This document shows, piece after piece, positions 14,578-22,869 of a stretch of 64,000 bases of DNA. Position 1 is the first letter of the stretch. Every line of letters starts with the position of its first letter. The position numbers and the translations under genes were made by a program. The DNA is from Anaerobutyricum hallii (GTDB taxonomy: Bacteria > Bacillota > Clostridia > Lachnospirales > Lachnospiraceae), in the NCBI RefSeq assembly GCF_900209925.1, contig NZ_LT907978.1, positions 3,071,001-3,135,000 on the forward strand. The letters are read 5' to 3'. A model generated the notes under the pieces. The model did no database searches. It was given only the letters and a program-made list of their open reading frames with translations, and was not told the DNA's origin.

Positions 14578-15675
14578 TTATATCGCAGGTAGCTGCTGCG
14601 TAATACAGTGGATATTTCCTCCACCATATACGATTTCTTTTGTATACACTCCTACTACTTTTCTTTCCGGGAACATTTCCTGAATTTGCTGTAATGCTAA
14701 TCCATCATTTTCATCTCCATATTGAGGAACGATAACTCCTCCATTTACAATAAGGAAGTTGGCATAAGATGCTATACATAATTCTCCTTCCAGACGTTCT
14801 TTCGCATCTCTTGTCCGGTCAATGTGAAAATCTTTGCCTATCGCAACCGGAACTGACGGACAACAAAGCTTATGCACTTTTAATTTTCTTCCCTTTGCAT
14901 CGGCTGCCTGGCATAGAAACTCATAGGCTGCCTTCGCTGTTTTATAAAAAGGATGTGTTGTATCTTCTGTGTAAATACAGGCAACTTCCCCCGGTTTTAT
15001 GAAACATGCGACATCATCAATATGCCCGTTCGTTTCTTCCGGGTCAATTCCATCCTTCACCCATAACACTTTTTCTCCACCAAGATATTGTTTTAATTTT
15101 TCTTCAATTTCTTCTTTTTTTAAATGAGGGTTTCTTCCCGGACTTAACAGACACATTTCTGTCGTTAATATTGTTCCTTCTCCATCTACATGAAAGGAAC
15201 CGCCTTCTAAGACAAAGTCTTCTGTTCTGTAAGAATCTGTTTCTGTCAATTCACAAACTTTTTCTGCCACTCTGTCATCCTTATCCCATGGGAAGTAAAG
15301 TCCATCATAAAGTCCGCCCCACGCATTAAATTTCCAGTCGCAGGCCCGTCGTTCTCCTTTGGCATTGACCAAAAATGTTGGTCCGCAATCTCTGATCCAT
15401 GCATCATTTGATGACATTTCAAGTACGGTAATTTTATCTGAAAGTGTCGCTCTACAGTTTTCATACTGTCTGTCTGACACAAACATTGTAATCGATTCAA
15501 ATTCTGCAATTGCTTCCGCTACTGCTGCATAAGCTCCTTGTACCGGTTTTGCTCCATCTCTCCAGTTATCTGTTCTCTCCGGCCACAGCATAAAAATTCT
15601 CTCCTGCTTTTCAAATTCGCCGGGCATTCGGAAACCATCCTGTTTTGGAGTAGAATCTGTAATTCTTTTTGCCAT
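14578..15675 (-). CDS. aguA: Agmatine deiminase
   Basis: 365 aa from ATG 15675, 5-6 nt after GGAGGA (an upstream in-frame ATG at 15735 lies inside the repeat hairpin). Hydrolyses agmatine to N-carbamoylputrescine and ammonia. Family markers: MLWPERTDNWRDGAKPVQ, SSNDAWIRDCGPTF, LEGGSFHVDGEG, TNGHIDDVACF and the catalytic Cys in YGGGNIHC. Full length for the family. Last gene of an operon that also carries the next pathway enzyme just upstream, from which it is separated by a hairpin repeat. Confidence 0.95.
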   Translation of the reverse strand: MAKRITDSTPKQDGFRMPGEFEKQERIFMLWPERTDNWRDGAKPVQGAYAAVAEAIAEFESITMFVSDRQYENCRATLSDKITVLEMSSNDAWIRDCGPTFLVNAKGERRACDWKFNAWGGLYDGLYFPWDKDDRVAEKVCELTETDSYRTEDFVLEGGSFHVDGEGTILTTEMCLLSPGRNPHLKKEEIEEKLKQYLGGEKVLWVKDGIDPEETNGHIDDVACFIKPGEVACIYTEDTTHPFYKTAKAAYEFLCQAADAKGRKLKVHKLCCPSVPVAIGKDFHIDRTRDAKERLEGELCIASYANFLIVNGGVIVPQYGDENDGLALQQIQEMFPERKVVGVYTKEIVYGGGNIHCITQQLPAI

Positions 15676-15698
15676 ATATTTCCTCCATTCTATTAGAA

Positions 15699-15756
15699 AT
15701 GTACTCTCGGAATCTTTTTGTGCTTGATTTTGCAAGAAAGACTCCGAGAGTACATT
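15699..15756. repeat. Hairpin repeat, also found at 58754-58801
   Basis: AATGTACTCTCGGA..TCTTT pairs with AAAGA..TCCGAGAGTACATT across the aguB-aguA gap. A related copy with the same TTGCTTGATTTTG loop precedes mutS2. Confidence 0.7.
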
Positions 15757-15765
15757 TAGAAGTAT

Positions 15766-16638
15766 TTATCTGCCATGTGTAGTTAATATATGATACATTT
15801 CTGGTCTTCTGTCACGAAAAACGCCCCATTCTCTTCTTCTCTGTGCAATCTCGTCTAAATCAAAGGTATGTGTTAATACACCTTCTGTCTCTCTGTCTGC
15901 CTCTTCTACGATGGCTCCTGTTTCATCTGTAATAAAAGAAGAGCCATAAAACGTCATAGATGAATTTCCAAACGCATTTTTCTCTGTTTCTGTGCCAATC
16001 CGGTTCGAAGCATGTACCGGCATAATATTTGCTGCTGCATGTCCCTGCATACATCTTTGCCAATGTGGTTTTGAATCAATATTCAGTGTCGGTTCTGAAC
16101 CTATCGCTGTCGGATAAAAAAGCATTTCGGCACCAAGGAGTGCCATCGCTCTTGCTGCCTCCGGGAACCACTGATCCCAGCAGATTCCTACGCCGATTTT
16201 TCCATACGCAGTATCCCATACTTTAAAACCTGTATCTCCCGGTGTAAAATAAAATTTTTCTGCATAAGGCATTCCATCTGGAATATGCGTTTTTCGATAC
16301 ACGCCAAGAATTTCTCCAGTCGCATCAATTACCGCTATACTATTAAATGCTGTATTTCCATTTTTTTCATAAAAGCTGACCGGTATTACGATGCCAAGCT
16401 TTTTCGCAAGTATTTTAAACTGATTTATGGCTGTATTTTCTTCCACTGTCTTTGCCAGATTAAAATATGCAAAGTTATGACTCTGACAAAAATATGGTGT
16501 TTCAAAAAGCTCCTGTAATAAAACGATATTCGCACCTTTTTCGGCAGCACTTCTTACTAAATGTTCTGCTGTATTCAGTGTTTTTTCCCTGTCCCAGGAA
16601 CAAGCCATCTGTGTAACTGCTGTCGTAACTTTTCTCAT
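15766..16638 (-). CDS. aguB: N-carbamoylputrescine amidase
   Basis: 290 aa; a nitrilase-superfamily C-N hydrolase. Converts N-carbamoylputrescine to putrescine, CO2 and ammonia. The catalytic triad is visible: Glu in LLQELFETPYF, Lys in YRKTHIP and Cys in VGICWDQWFPEAAR. AGPIPDGM-like loop and HASNRIG also match the family. It sits directly between the alcohol dehydrogenase gene (12-nt gap) and aguA, completing a two-step agmatine to putrescine route. Confidence 0.94.
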   Translation of the reverse strand: MRKVTTAVTQMACSWDREKTLNTAEHLVRSAAEKGANIVLLQELFETPYFCQSHNFAYFNLAKTVEENTAINQFKILAKKLGIVIPVSFYEKNGNTAFNSIAVIDATGEILGVYRKTHIPDGMPYAEKFYFTPGDTGFKVWDTAYGKIGVGICWDQWFPEAARAMALLGAEMLFYPTAIGSEPTLNIDSKPHWQRCMQGHAAANIMPVHASNRIGTETEKNAFGNSSMTFYGSSFITDETGAIVEEADRETEGVLTHTFDLDEIAQRRREWGVFRDRRPEMYHILTTHGR

Positions 16639-16650
16639 ATGGATTCCTCT

Positions 16651-17814
16651 TTATTCTGCACAGGATTCATAAATCTTTACAATATCCTCTTTATTCAAAT
16701 GATAGTATGATCTAGTGGAAATCCCGCTTGTTCTTACGGCCTCTTCTGCCATTTCTTCAAATTTTTCTGCGTTGATTCCTACTTCCTTTAACGTAGAAGG
16801 AAGTCCAAGACTCTTGAAAAATTCTGCTGTTTTTTCAATCGCTTTTTCAGCAATTTCTCTGGCATCTCCTTCTGTAAGGTCCCAGACATTTCTTCCAAAC
16901 ATTGCAAATCTCTCTACTGTTGCATCACAAAGAACTGCTTTCATCCATGCAGGCGTTACGATGGCAAGCCCTTCCCCATGTGTAATATCATAGTAGGCAG
17001 ACAGTTCATGCTCTATCGGATGACAGGACCAGGCGCCGCCCTTTCCGACAGTAAGGATATGATTAAGGCCTAAGGAGCTTGCCCACATAAGATTGGCTCT
17101 CGCTTCATAATTTTCCGGTTCTTTTAGCGCGATCGGTCCATAATGAATCACTGTCTTCATCAGACTTTCTGAAATACGGTCTGTCAGATACGCATCATCG
17201 GTTGGCTGGAAATACTGTTCCATGGCATGAGATAGAATGTCGGCAGTTCCTGCTGCGGTCTGTTTTGCCGGAAGCGTATATAAATAAGTAGGGTCACAGA
17301 TTGAAATAGTTGGATACAGGATAGGACCGGCAATTTCGATTTTTTCGTTTGTCTCTTCATTTGTAATAACGGCTCCCGGATTCATTTCTGAACCAGTAGC
17401 TGCCATCGTAAGAACAACTGCGATAGGGAGTGCCTTTGTCATCTTACTCCGGTCAAGCATTAAATCCCACGCATCTCCCTCATAATATGCCGCACAGGCA
17501 ATATGTTTTGAAGCATCGATTGAACTTCCTCCACCAACCGCAAGGATCACATCGATGTTCTTCTCTTTACAGATAGCTGCACCTTTTCTTACCGAATCAA
17601 GCTTGGGATTTGGCTCGATTCCTGATAATTCATATATTTCGAACTCTTTCAATAAGTCTAAAATTGTATCATAAAGTCCGGTTCTTTTAATGCTTCCACC
17701 ACCGTAGACCATTAAAATTCTTTTCCCGTATTTTTTTAATTCTTCTGGAAGGCAGGCAATCTGTCCTTTTCCAAAACGAATATCGGTTGGAACACAAAAA
17801 TTAAAATTATTCAT
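16651..17814 (-). CDS. Iron-containing alcohol dehydrogenase
   Basis: 387 aa, group III (BdhA/YqhD-like). The nucleotide loop is AVGGGSSIDASKH; metal ligands are expected in GTADILSHAMEQYF, SCHPIEHELSAYYDITHGEGLAIV. The family reduces aldehydes with NAD(P)H. In this operon a reasonable substrate is the aldehyde formed by amine oxidation, for example 4-aminobutanal from putrescine; that is inference. Co-directional with aguB and the FAD/Fe-S dehydrogenase genes. Confidence 0.9.
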   Translation of the reverse strand: MNNFNFCVPTDIRFGKGQIACLPEELKKYGKRILMVYGGGSIKRTGLYDTILDLLKEFEIYELSGIEPNPKLDSVRKGAAICKEKNIDVILAVGGGSSIDASKHIACAAYYEGDAWDLMLDRSKMTKALPIAVVLTMAATGSEMNPGAVITNEETNEKIEIAGPILYPTISICDPTYLYTLPAKQTAAGTADILSHAMEQYFQPTDDAYLTDRISESLMKTVIHYGPIALKEPENYEARANLMWASSLGLNHILTVGKGGAWSCHPIEHELSAYYDITHGEGLAIVTPAWMKAVLCDATVERFAMFGRNVWDLTEGDAREIAEKAIEKTAEFFKSLGLPSTLKEVGINAEKFEEMAEEAVRTSGISTRSYYHLNKEDIVKIYESCAE

Positions 17815-17834
17815 ATATAAAGTTCCTTTCTATA

Positions 17835-17894
17835 CTTAAAATTCAAAATCCTAAAATTTAAATTCTTAAACTTCAAAATCCTAAAATTCAAATT
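17835..17894. repeat. Two tandem 30-bp AT-rich repeats
   Basis: CTTAAA-TTCAAAATCCTAAAA occurs twice in tandem (17835-17864, 17865-17894). An inverted TAGGATTTTG follows at 17917-17926, so a hairpin can form in the gap before the alcohol dehydrogenase gene. Confidence 0.6.
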
Positions 17895-17926
17895 AAATAC
17901 ATATATGTTTTTACATAGGATTTTGA

Positions 17927-19057
17927 TCAGATTTTTGCCTTAAATCGATTATAATGTAAGGCGGAAATATCGATATCTGTCTTTCCTGTCAACATTAATT
18001 TGGCAAGCTGATCTCCTACTGCCGGTGCGATACCAAAGCCATGTCCGGTAAATCCACAGGCAAGCACTAAACCGGGAACTTCTTCCACTGTTCCAAGAAC
18101 CGGTACACCATCCGCACTCTTATCGCTCCAGCCGGCCCATGTACGGACAATCTTCGCATCCGCAAGATCTGGGAAATACTTTATGATACCACGACAGATA
18201 CAAGGCGCTGTGATACTGCTCGTAATTGGTGTTCCATTGTCTTTGCGAAATGGCTCTAATCCGGAAGAACCACCAAATACGAAGGAGCCATGTTTCGTCT
18301 GATGTCCGTAGAAATCCGCTTCTGCCGTTCCAAGCATCTGATCAAACATATGTGGTTCTGCTTCTGTGACGAGTGCCTCAATTAATGAAGAAGTCATTGG
18401 AATATCAATTCCAACCGTTCCGGCAATCTGCCGGCTTGCAAGTCCTGCTGCCACAAAGACCTGATCACCTTCATATACATTATTTGGTGTGACTACCTGA
18501 CGAACATGCCCTTTTATTTTTTTGAGCGCAACTACCTTTTCTCCTGTAATGAAATGTGCACCAAGCCGTCTTGCCATCTTATAAAAACCAAGTGTTGTTG
18601 TCAGTGGATTCGCATGTCCATCTGTCGGGCACCAGCTTGCTACCGTAACTTCTTCTGAAAGATACGGATTGATTCTTCTCACTTCGTCTCCATCAATCAT
18701 ACGGACATCCAGGCCACATGCTCTTGCCTTATTGGCAAGATTCGTTAAGATTTTTGCATGCTCTTCATTTTTCCCAAGCCGGAGATTACCATCCTGATGA
18801 TATTCACAATCTACTTCTAATTCTTCTGAAAGAGTTGGCCATAAATTTTTAATTCCATACATAACAAGCGGCAATTCTCTTGGATCACGTCCGGACTGAC
18901 GTACACCGCCTCCGTTACGGCTAGAGCCTCCGTTTCCGATGTGGTCGCTTCCTTCTAATACAATAACGGAGCTTCCTGCCTTTGAAAGATAATACGCTGT
19001 TGCACATCCAATGATTCCCCCACCAATAATAATGACATCTGCATGATTATTCTTCAT
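17927..19057 (-). CDS. FAD-dependent oxidoreductase, DAO family (HcnC/OoxB-like)
   Basis: 376 aa from ATG 19057, 9 nt after AAGGAGG. The Rossmann FAD loop is VIIIGGGIIGCATAYYLS; RNGGGVRQSGRDPRE and TWAGWSDKSADGVPVLG are typical of DAO-fold amine/amino acid oxidoreductases (sarcosine oxidase beta, HcnC, opine oxidase B). In those complexes this subunit binds and oxidises the amine. Here it overlaps the BFD gene by 11 nt and follows the other two Fe-S/FAD subunits, so it is probably the catalytic part of a membrane-free dehydrogenase. The substrate, inferred from neighbours, may be putrescine or a related amine. Confidence 0.87.
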   Translation of the reverse strand: MKNNHADVIIIGGGIIGCATAYYLSKAGSSVIVLEGSDHIGNGGSSRNGGGVRQSGRDPRELPLVMYGIKNLWPTLSEELEVDCEYHQDGNLRLGKNEEHAKILTNLANKARACGLDVRMIDGDEVRRINPYLSEEVTVASWCPTDGHANPLTTTLGFYKMARRLGAHFITGEKVVALKKIKGHVRQVVTPNNVYEGDQVFVAAGLASRQIAGTVGIDIPMTSSLIEALVTEAEPHMFDQMLGTAEADFYGHQTKHGSFVFGGSSGLEPFRKDNGTPITSSITAPCICRGIIKYFPDLADAKIVRTWAGWSDKSADGVPVLGTVEEVPGLVLACGFTGHGFGIAPAVGDQLAKLMLTGKTDIDISALHYNRFKAKI

Positions 19058-19388
19058 CCTGACCAGCCTCCTTTTCTTCATTCGCAAAAATATGCATCTC
19101 GATCGGACGCATCGGAACTCTTGATGTTGCCGGTTCTAACTCTGCCGGAGATACTTTTAATTCTCTGGCCACAATAGATTTTACAAGTTTAGAACAAGTC
19201 TGTCCCTGGCAAAGTCCCATGCCCGTTCTCAAATATCTTCTGATTTCTGTTAAAGTAAACATTCCGTCATGGACGGCTTTTCTGATTTCTCCTTTTGTAA
19301 TTTCCTCACATCGGCATATGATTCTGTCATCATCCGGTGCCGGAATAAATTCTCCTATATCTCTTGATCTGTCATTTACACTGTTCAT
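19047..19388 (-). CDS. BFD-type [2Fe-2S] protein
   Basis: 113 aa. Four Cys in BFD spacing: ICRCEEITKGEIR and MGLCQGQTC. In HcnB/OoxA-type proteins this domain is normally fused to the C terminus of the FAD subunit; here it is a separate gene between the two FAD subunits. It most likely passes electrons between the DAO subunit and the FAD/ferredoxin subunit. The start gives 18 nt to the upstream gene; the stop overlaps the next start. Confidence 0.85.
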   Translation of the reverse strand: MNSVNDRSRDIGEFIPAPDDDRIICRCEEITKGEIRKAVHDGMFTLTEIRRYLRTGMGLCQGQTCSKLVKSIVARELKVSPAELEPATSRVPMRPIEMHIFANEEKEAGQDEE

Positions 19389-19406
19389 CTATGTCACCGC
19401 ACCTTT

Positions 19407-20987
19407 CTATGCCTTAAAAAATCTTGCTTTCATCACATATTCTTTCGGCACTTTGATTGTCAGAAGATTTGTATGGTCAAATGCCTTCGCTGTTTTCACA
19501 TCAATAACCTCTGCTTCACAGATTTCTTCACCATTACGTCCCAGTCCATGACCCTTTGTTCCTTTTTCCGGAAGAGGAAGGAATTCATATGGCAGTGTAA
19601 CGGAGGCAAAATCCTCATCGAGATTTTCATCAATTAAGAAAATAGCCTGACCGGAACAAGATGCCACACACATTCCACAGCCGATACATTCCTTCGTTTC
19701 ATCTACTGCCGGAAGAGAAGTAATATTCTCTCCGATCTTAATACAATGCTTCGGACAGGCATCCTGACATGGATTACATGGGATATTCTGCGAACATTCC
19801 ATTACTGGGTGAATTCCTATTTTATGGGTAATACCCGGATATTTTTCAATCTCGTCATCTGATAAATAGCCTTTTTTCAAAAGATTCATGGAAATATCGA
19901 TTCCCTCTTCTGTTTTCTCAAGAATCTTTCCTCTGTTCTTTGGAGCAAACATTCCCTGACGGAGATTTTCAAGTGCATCTGTATTTTTCTTTACTTCTGT
20001 ATCTAGTTCCTCTTTTTCAATAAATCCAAGATAATAAGCTGCTGCCACGCCGGAAATTCTTCCTTCGATCATAGCAGAACTTGCTTCTTCGATTCCGGAT
20101 ACATCTCCCGCTACAAACACTCCATCTACCGATGTCTCTCCAAGTTCATCAATAAGAGGAACCTGTCCACCTCTCTTTGGATTATCTTCCATCTTACAGC
20201 CTGCCATTTTTAAAAGCTGTGACATCGGAGAAAGACCAACGGCAAGGCAAATGGTATCTACATCAAAGTGTTTTTCTGTTCCCGGAATAAACTGGAACGT
20301 ATGATCTACTTCTGCGATCGTTACTCCCGTTACATGATCTTCCCCTTCTGCCTTTTTAATCGTATGAGATAAATAAAATGGTACGCCAGTTCTCGCAACT
20401 TTTGCTGCATGGACACCGTATCCACCAACTCTCGGCGCTGCATCTACTAATGCTACTACTTCACAGCCTGCCTGCAGAAGCTGAAAACTTACAACCAATC
20501 CTACATTTCCAGAGCCAAGCATCAACACTTTTTCTCCCGGTTTAATACCATGAAGATTCATCATTGTCTGCGCTGCACCAGCACCGATTACGCCCGGAAG
20601 TGTCCATCCGTCAAATGTAACCATGTTTTCTGCTGCGCCTGTCGCAACAATAATCGCATCCCCTTTGTAATGGTGAATTGCCTCACCAATCTTTACAACG
20701 ATCTCTTTATCCATATAAAGTCCAATTACTGTTGCATTTAATACAACTTTTACACCTGCCGCATTTGCTTCTTCTAATAACTGCTTTCCTATATTAAATC
20801 CTCTGATTTTTGCTTTATGTTCCTTTGAACCAAAAAATTTATGAATCTGTTTAAATAACTGTCCACCAGGTTTTTCATTTTCATCAAATACAACTACTTC
20901 AAGACCTCTTTTTGCTGCTTCAATTGCTGCAGATAAACCGGAAGGTCCTGCCCCTACAACAATCAGATCATACCGTTTCAGTTTCAT
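19407..20987 (-). CDS. FAD/NAD oxidoreductase fused to a 2[4Fe-4S] ferredoxin (HcnB/OoxA-like)
   Basis: 526 aa. Two dinucleotide folds: VVGAGPSGLSAAIEAAKRG at the N terminus and LMLGSGNVGLVVSFQLL near residue 170; FAD end motif VDGVFVAGDVSG. The C-terminal part (about 395-460) has a ferredoxin with CNPCQDACPKHC and CIGCGMCVASC. HcnB and opine oxidase A subunits lack this ferredoxin, and their BFD domain is here a separate gene. The added clusters suggest that electrons leave to a ferredoxin or flavodoxin-level carrier rather than to a respiratory quinone, which suits an anaerobe. Confidence 0.85.
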   Translation of the reverse strand: MKLKRYDLIVVGAGPSGLSAAIEAAKRGLEVVVFDENEKPGGQLFKQIHKFFGSKEHKAKIRGFNIGKQLLEEANAAGVKVVLNATVIGLYMDKEIVVKIGEAIHHYKGDAIIVATGAAENMVTFDGWTLPGVIGAGAAQTMMNLHGIKPGEKVLMLGSGNVGLVVSFQLLQAGCEVVALVDAAPRVGGYGVHAAKVARTGVPFYLSHTIKKAEGEDHVTGVTIAEVDHTFQFIPGTEKHFDVDTICLAVGLSPMSQLLKMAGCKMEDNPKRGGQVPLIDELGETSVDGVFVAGDVSGIEEASSAMIEGRISGVAAAYYLGFIEKEELDTEVKKNTDALENLRQGMFAPKNRGKILEKTEEGIDISMNLLKKGYLSDDEIEKYPGITHKIGIHPVMECSQNIPCNPCQDACPKHCIKIGENITSLPAVDETKECIGCGMCVASCSGQAIFLIDENLDEDFASVTLPYEFLPLPEKGTKGHGLGRNGEEICEAEVIDVKTAKAFDHTNLLTIKVPKEYVMKARFFKA

Positions 20988-21129
20988 AAGACTCGCTCCC
21001 TTTCCTGTTTCCCTCTGAATTATTCTTTCGTTTAGATTTCGCTTACTTGCTTTTCCTGTCTTTTCTTCCCACTATTTATTAATTTATTATTTAAGTTTTC
21101 TTGCACTGTTCATTACTTTTATACGTCTT

Positions 21130-21456
21130 TTACTGTTCATCAAAAGGCTTTGCACTGACACCGTACTGTGTTTCTACTTTCATTCCCTCTGTCAGCGGTG
21201 TCACACAGGTCCTTATATTCGGCTTTCCATCTACGACCATAACACAGTCTGTACATCTTCCGATTGCACAAAAGATACCTCTTGGTTTGTGCTGCTTTTT
21301 TGTATACCGATGGACCATCACGCCCGCAGCCTTTAATGCAGCCGCTACCGGCTCTCCCTCATATCCTTCTAATTCTTTTCCATTATATGTAAAAGTAACC
21401 TTTCTTCCCTTTTCTGTTTTTCCCAAAACTGGATGCTCTACAATTCTTGTACTCAT
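21130..21456 (-). CDS. [2Fe-2S] subunit (HcnA/SoxX-like)
   Basis: 108 aa. Cys in FCAIGRCTDCVMVVDG and RTCVTPL give the four-ligand plant-type pattern of the small subunit in HcnABC, proline dehydrogenase and opine oxidase complexes. AAALKAAGVMVHRYTKKQHKPRG is the usual lead-in. It lies 16 nt after the ornithine-cyclodeaminase-like gene and before the FAD/ferredoxin subunit (142-nt gap). Confidence 0.87.
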   Translation of the reverse strand: MSTRIVEHPVLGKTEKGRKVTFTYNGKELEGYEGEPVAAALKAAGVMVHRYTKKQHKPRGIFCAIGRCTDCVMVVDGKPNIRTCVTPLTEGMKVETQYGVSAKPFDEQ

Positions 21457-21472
21457 AAAACTCTTCCTTTCG

Positions 21473-22609
21473 CTAATACAAATCTGGCTGATCCCATAAA
21501 TGAAGATTTACTCCAAGTCCTAATTCTTTTGCTTTTTCATAACAAATCTTACCCCAGGCAACATCTTCTACCGGCATTCCGCCAACAGAATAAACAATAA
21601 TCTGATCTTCTGTTTCCCTTCCCTGTCTGTCACCATGAATAATATCTCCCAGATCATAAATATCTTCTTTTTTAATTTTTCCATCATGAATCAAATCGGT
21701 AAACTTAGATCCAATGATATTGTTCGCTCCAAATGACGGATAAGGGAATTCCTCTGCCCAGGCCTCATAGAGCTGCATATTGTCTACAACAAGCTTACAT
21801 TTCTCACTTAGGAAATCATCATCTATATCAAATGCACTGACTCCGACTAAAACCGCTCCCTTTTTAATCCATTCTCCTTTTACATAAGGATAGGTAGAAG
21901 GATCCGTTCCACTTGTATTTGCAAAAGAAATCACATCGGTATCTCTTACCAGTTCTTCTACCGTATCAACTACTTTAATCTCTTTAAACTGCGGATACTT
22001 TTCTTTCACATGGGCGATAAATTTATCAAGTGAAGGCTTTCCTCTGCCTTTTACTTTTAAAACTTCTAGATCCGGACATGTCGCAACAAATGCTGCAAGA
22101 CTTGTCTTTCCCATAACACCTGGTCCACAGATACCACATACCTTTGCACCTTTATTTACCAGATACTTTGTTCCAACTCCCGGAATCGCTCCGGTACGCA
22201 TCGCACTTAATAAATTTGCACTCATTAAACAAAGTGGAGCCCCTGTATCTTTGTCATTCAACATTACCATCAAGATAGAACGAGGAAGGCCAAGCATTTT
22301 GTTTGCCATATTAGAACCGTACCATTTCATTCCCATCAGATCAAACGGGCCTCCGATATATGCCGGCATTGCCATAAATCTTCTATCGTCTCCCTCATCT
22401 TTTGGCATATTAGGAAACGGTGATGTTTTTGGAAAAGAAACCTGACATCCATGAGAATTATGATTCTCACCACCCATCACGTAATCTCCTTTATTCAGAC
22501 ACTTCACAACTTCTTCCATCGCATCAATGCAGCCTGCCATGTCCTTTACGCCTGCTTTTATCATATCTTCCTCATTTAAAAACAGGAAATCAATCGCTGG
22601 ATAACTCAT
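21473..22609 (-). CDS. Ornithine cyclodeaminase/mu-crystallin family protein, copy 1
   Basis: 378 aa from ATG 22609, 6 nt after GGGAGGA. Rossmann segment VCGICGPGVMGKTSLAAF; substrate-side motifs SANLLSAMRTGAIPGVGTKYL as in ornithine cyclodeaminase and ketimine reductases. Such enzymes reduce cyclic imines or deaminate ornithine to proline. Homologues beside amine dehydrogenase genes are often called tyramine oxidase subunit B in databases, a name I recall but cannot test. First gene of the dehydrogenase operon. An imine produced by amine oxidation, such as 1-pyrroline, is a possible substrate. Confidence 0.8.
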   Translation of the reverse strand: MSYPAIDFLFLNEEDMIKAGVKDMAGCIDAMEEVVKCLNKGDYVMGGENHNSHGCQVSFPKTSPFPNMPKDEGDDRRFMAMPAYIGGPFDLMGMKWYGSNMANKMLGLPRSILMVMLNDKDTGAPLCLMSANLLSAMRTGAIPGVGTKYLVNKGAKVCGICGPGVMGKTSLAAFVATCPDLEVLKVKGRGKPSLDKFIAHVKEKYPQFKEIKVVDTVEELVRDTDVISFANTSGTDPSTYPYVKGEWIKKGAVLVGVSAFDIDDDFLSEKCKLVVDNMQLYEAWAEEFPYPSFGANNIIGSKFTDLIHDGKIKKEDIYDLGDIIHGDRQGRETEDQIIVYSVGGMPVEDVAWGKICYEKAKELGLGVNLHLWDQPDLY

Positions 22610-22649
22610 ATCTATTCCTCCCATCTTATCTGAACTTTTTCATATTCTT

Positions 22650-22670
22650 CAAGAATGTTCCACATTCTTG
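22650..22670. promoter_or_regulatory. Perfect dyad upstream of the dehydrogenase operon
   Basis: CAAGAATGT-TCC-ACATTCTTG, nine-bp arms with a 3-bp centre, 41 bp before the first start codon. No T-run follows, so an operator is likelier than a terminator. The LuxR-type regulator of the cluster is one candidate binder. Confidence 0.5.
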
Positions 22671-22730
22671 CCCGGGATGTGCGTCATGCAACGCATAACC
22701 TACTTCTACTGCACATCTGCCTGTAAAACA

Positions 22731-22773
22731 TAAAAAAGCAACGGAACTGATAATCAATTGCTCCGTTGCTTTT
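22731..22773 (-). terminator. Terminator after the pot operon
   Basis: AAAAGCAACGGA pairs with TCCGTTGCTTTT around a 16-nt loop, with a T-run on the minus strand. It separates the PII-pot-copy 2 unit from the dehydrogenase-agu unit. Confidence 0.85.
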
Positions 22774-22869
22774 GATATTGCTAATTTACTACTTTTAAAA
22801 AAACTTCACAAGTAGCTTGAACTACTATCTTTCTGGTAATTTTTAATTAGAGATACTCCAAAAGAAGTA

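Noticed and set aside
17927-21456. Hydrogen cyanide synthase (hcnABC)
   Set aside because: The subunits are homologous in type, but the polyamine setting, separate BFD and added ferredoxin argue for an amine or opine-type dehydrogenase.
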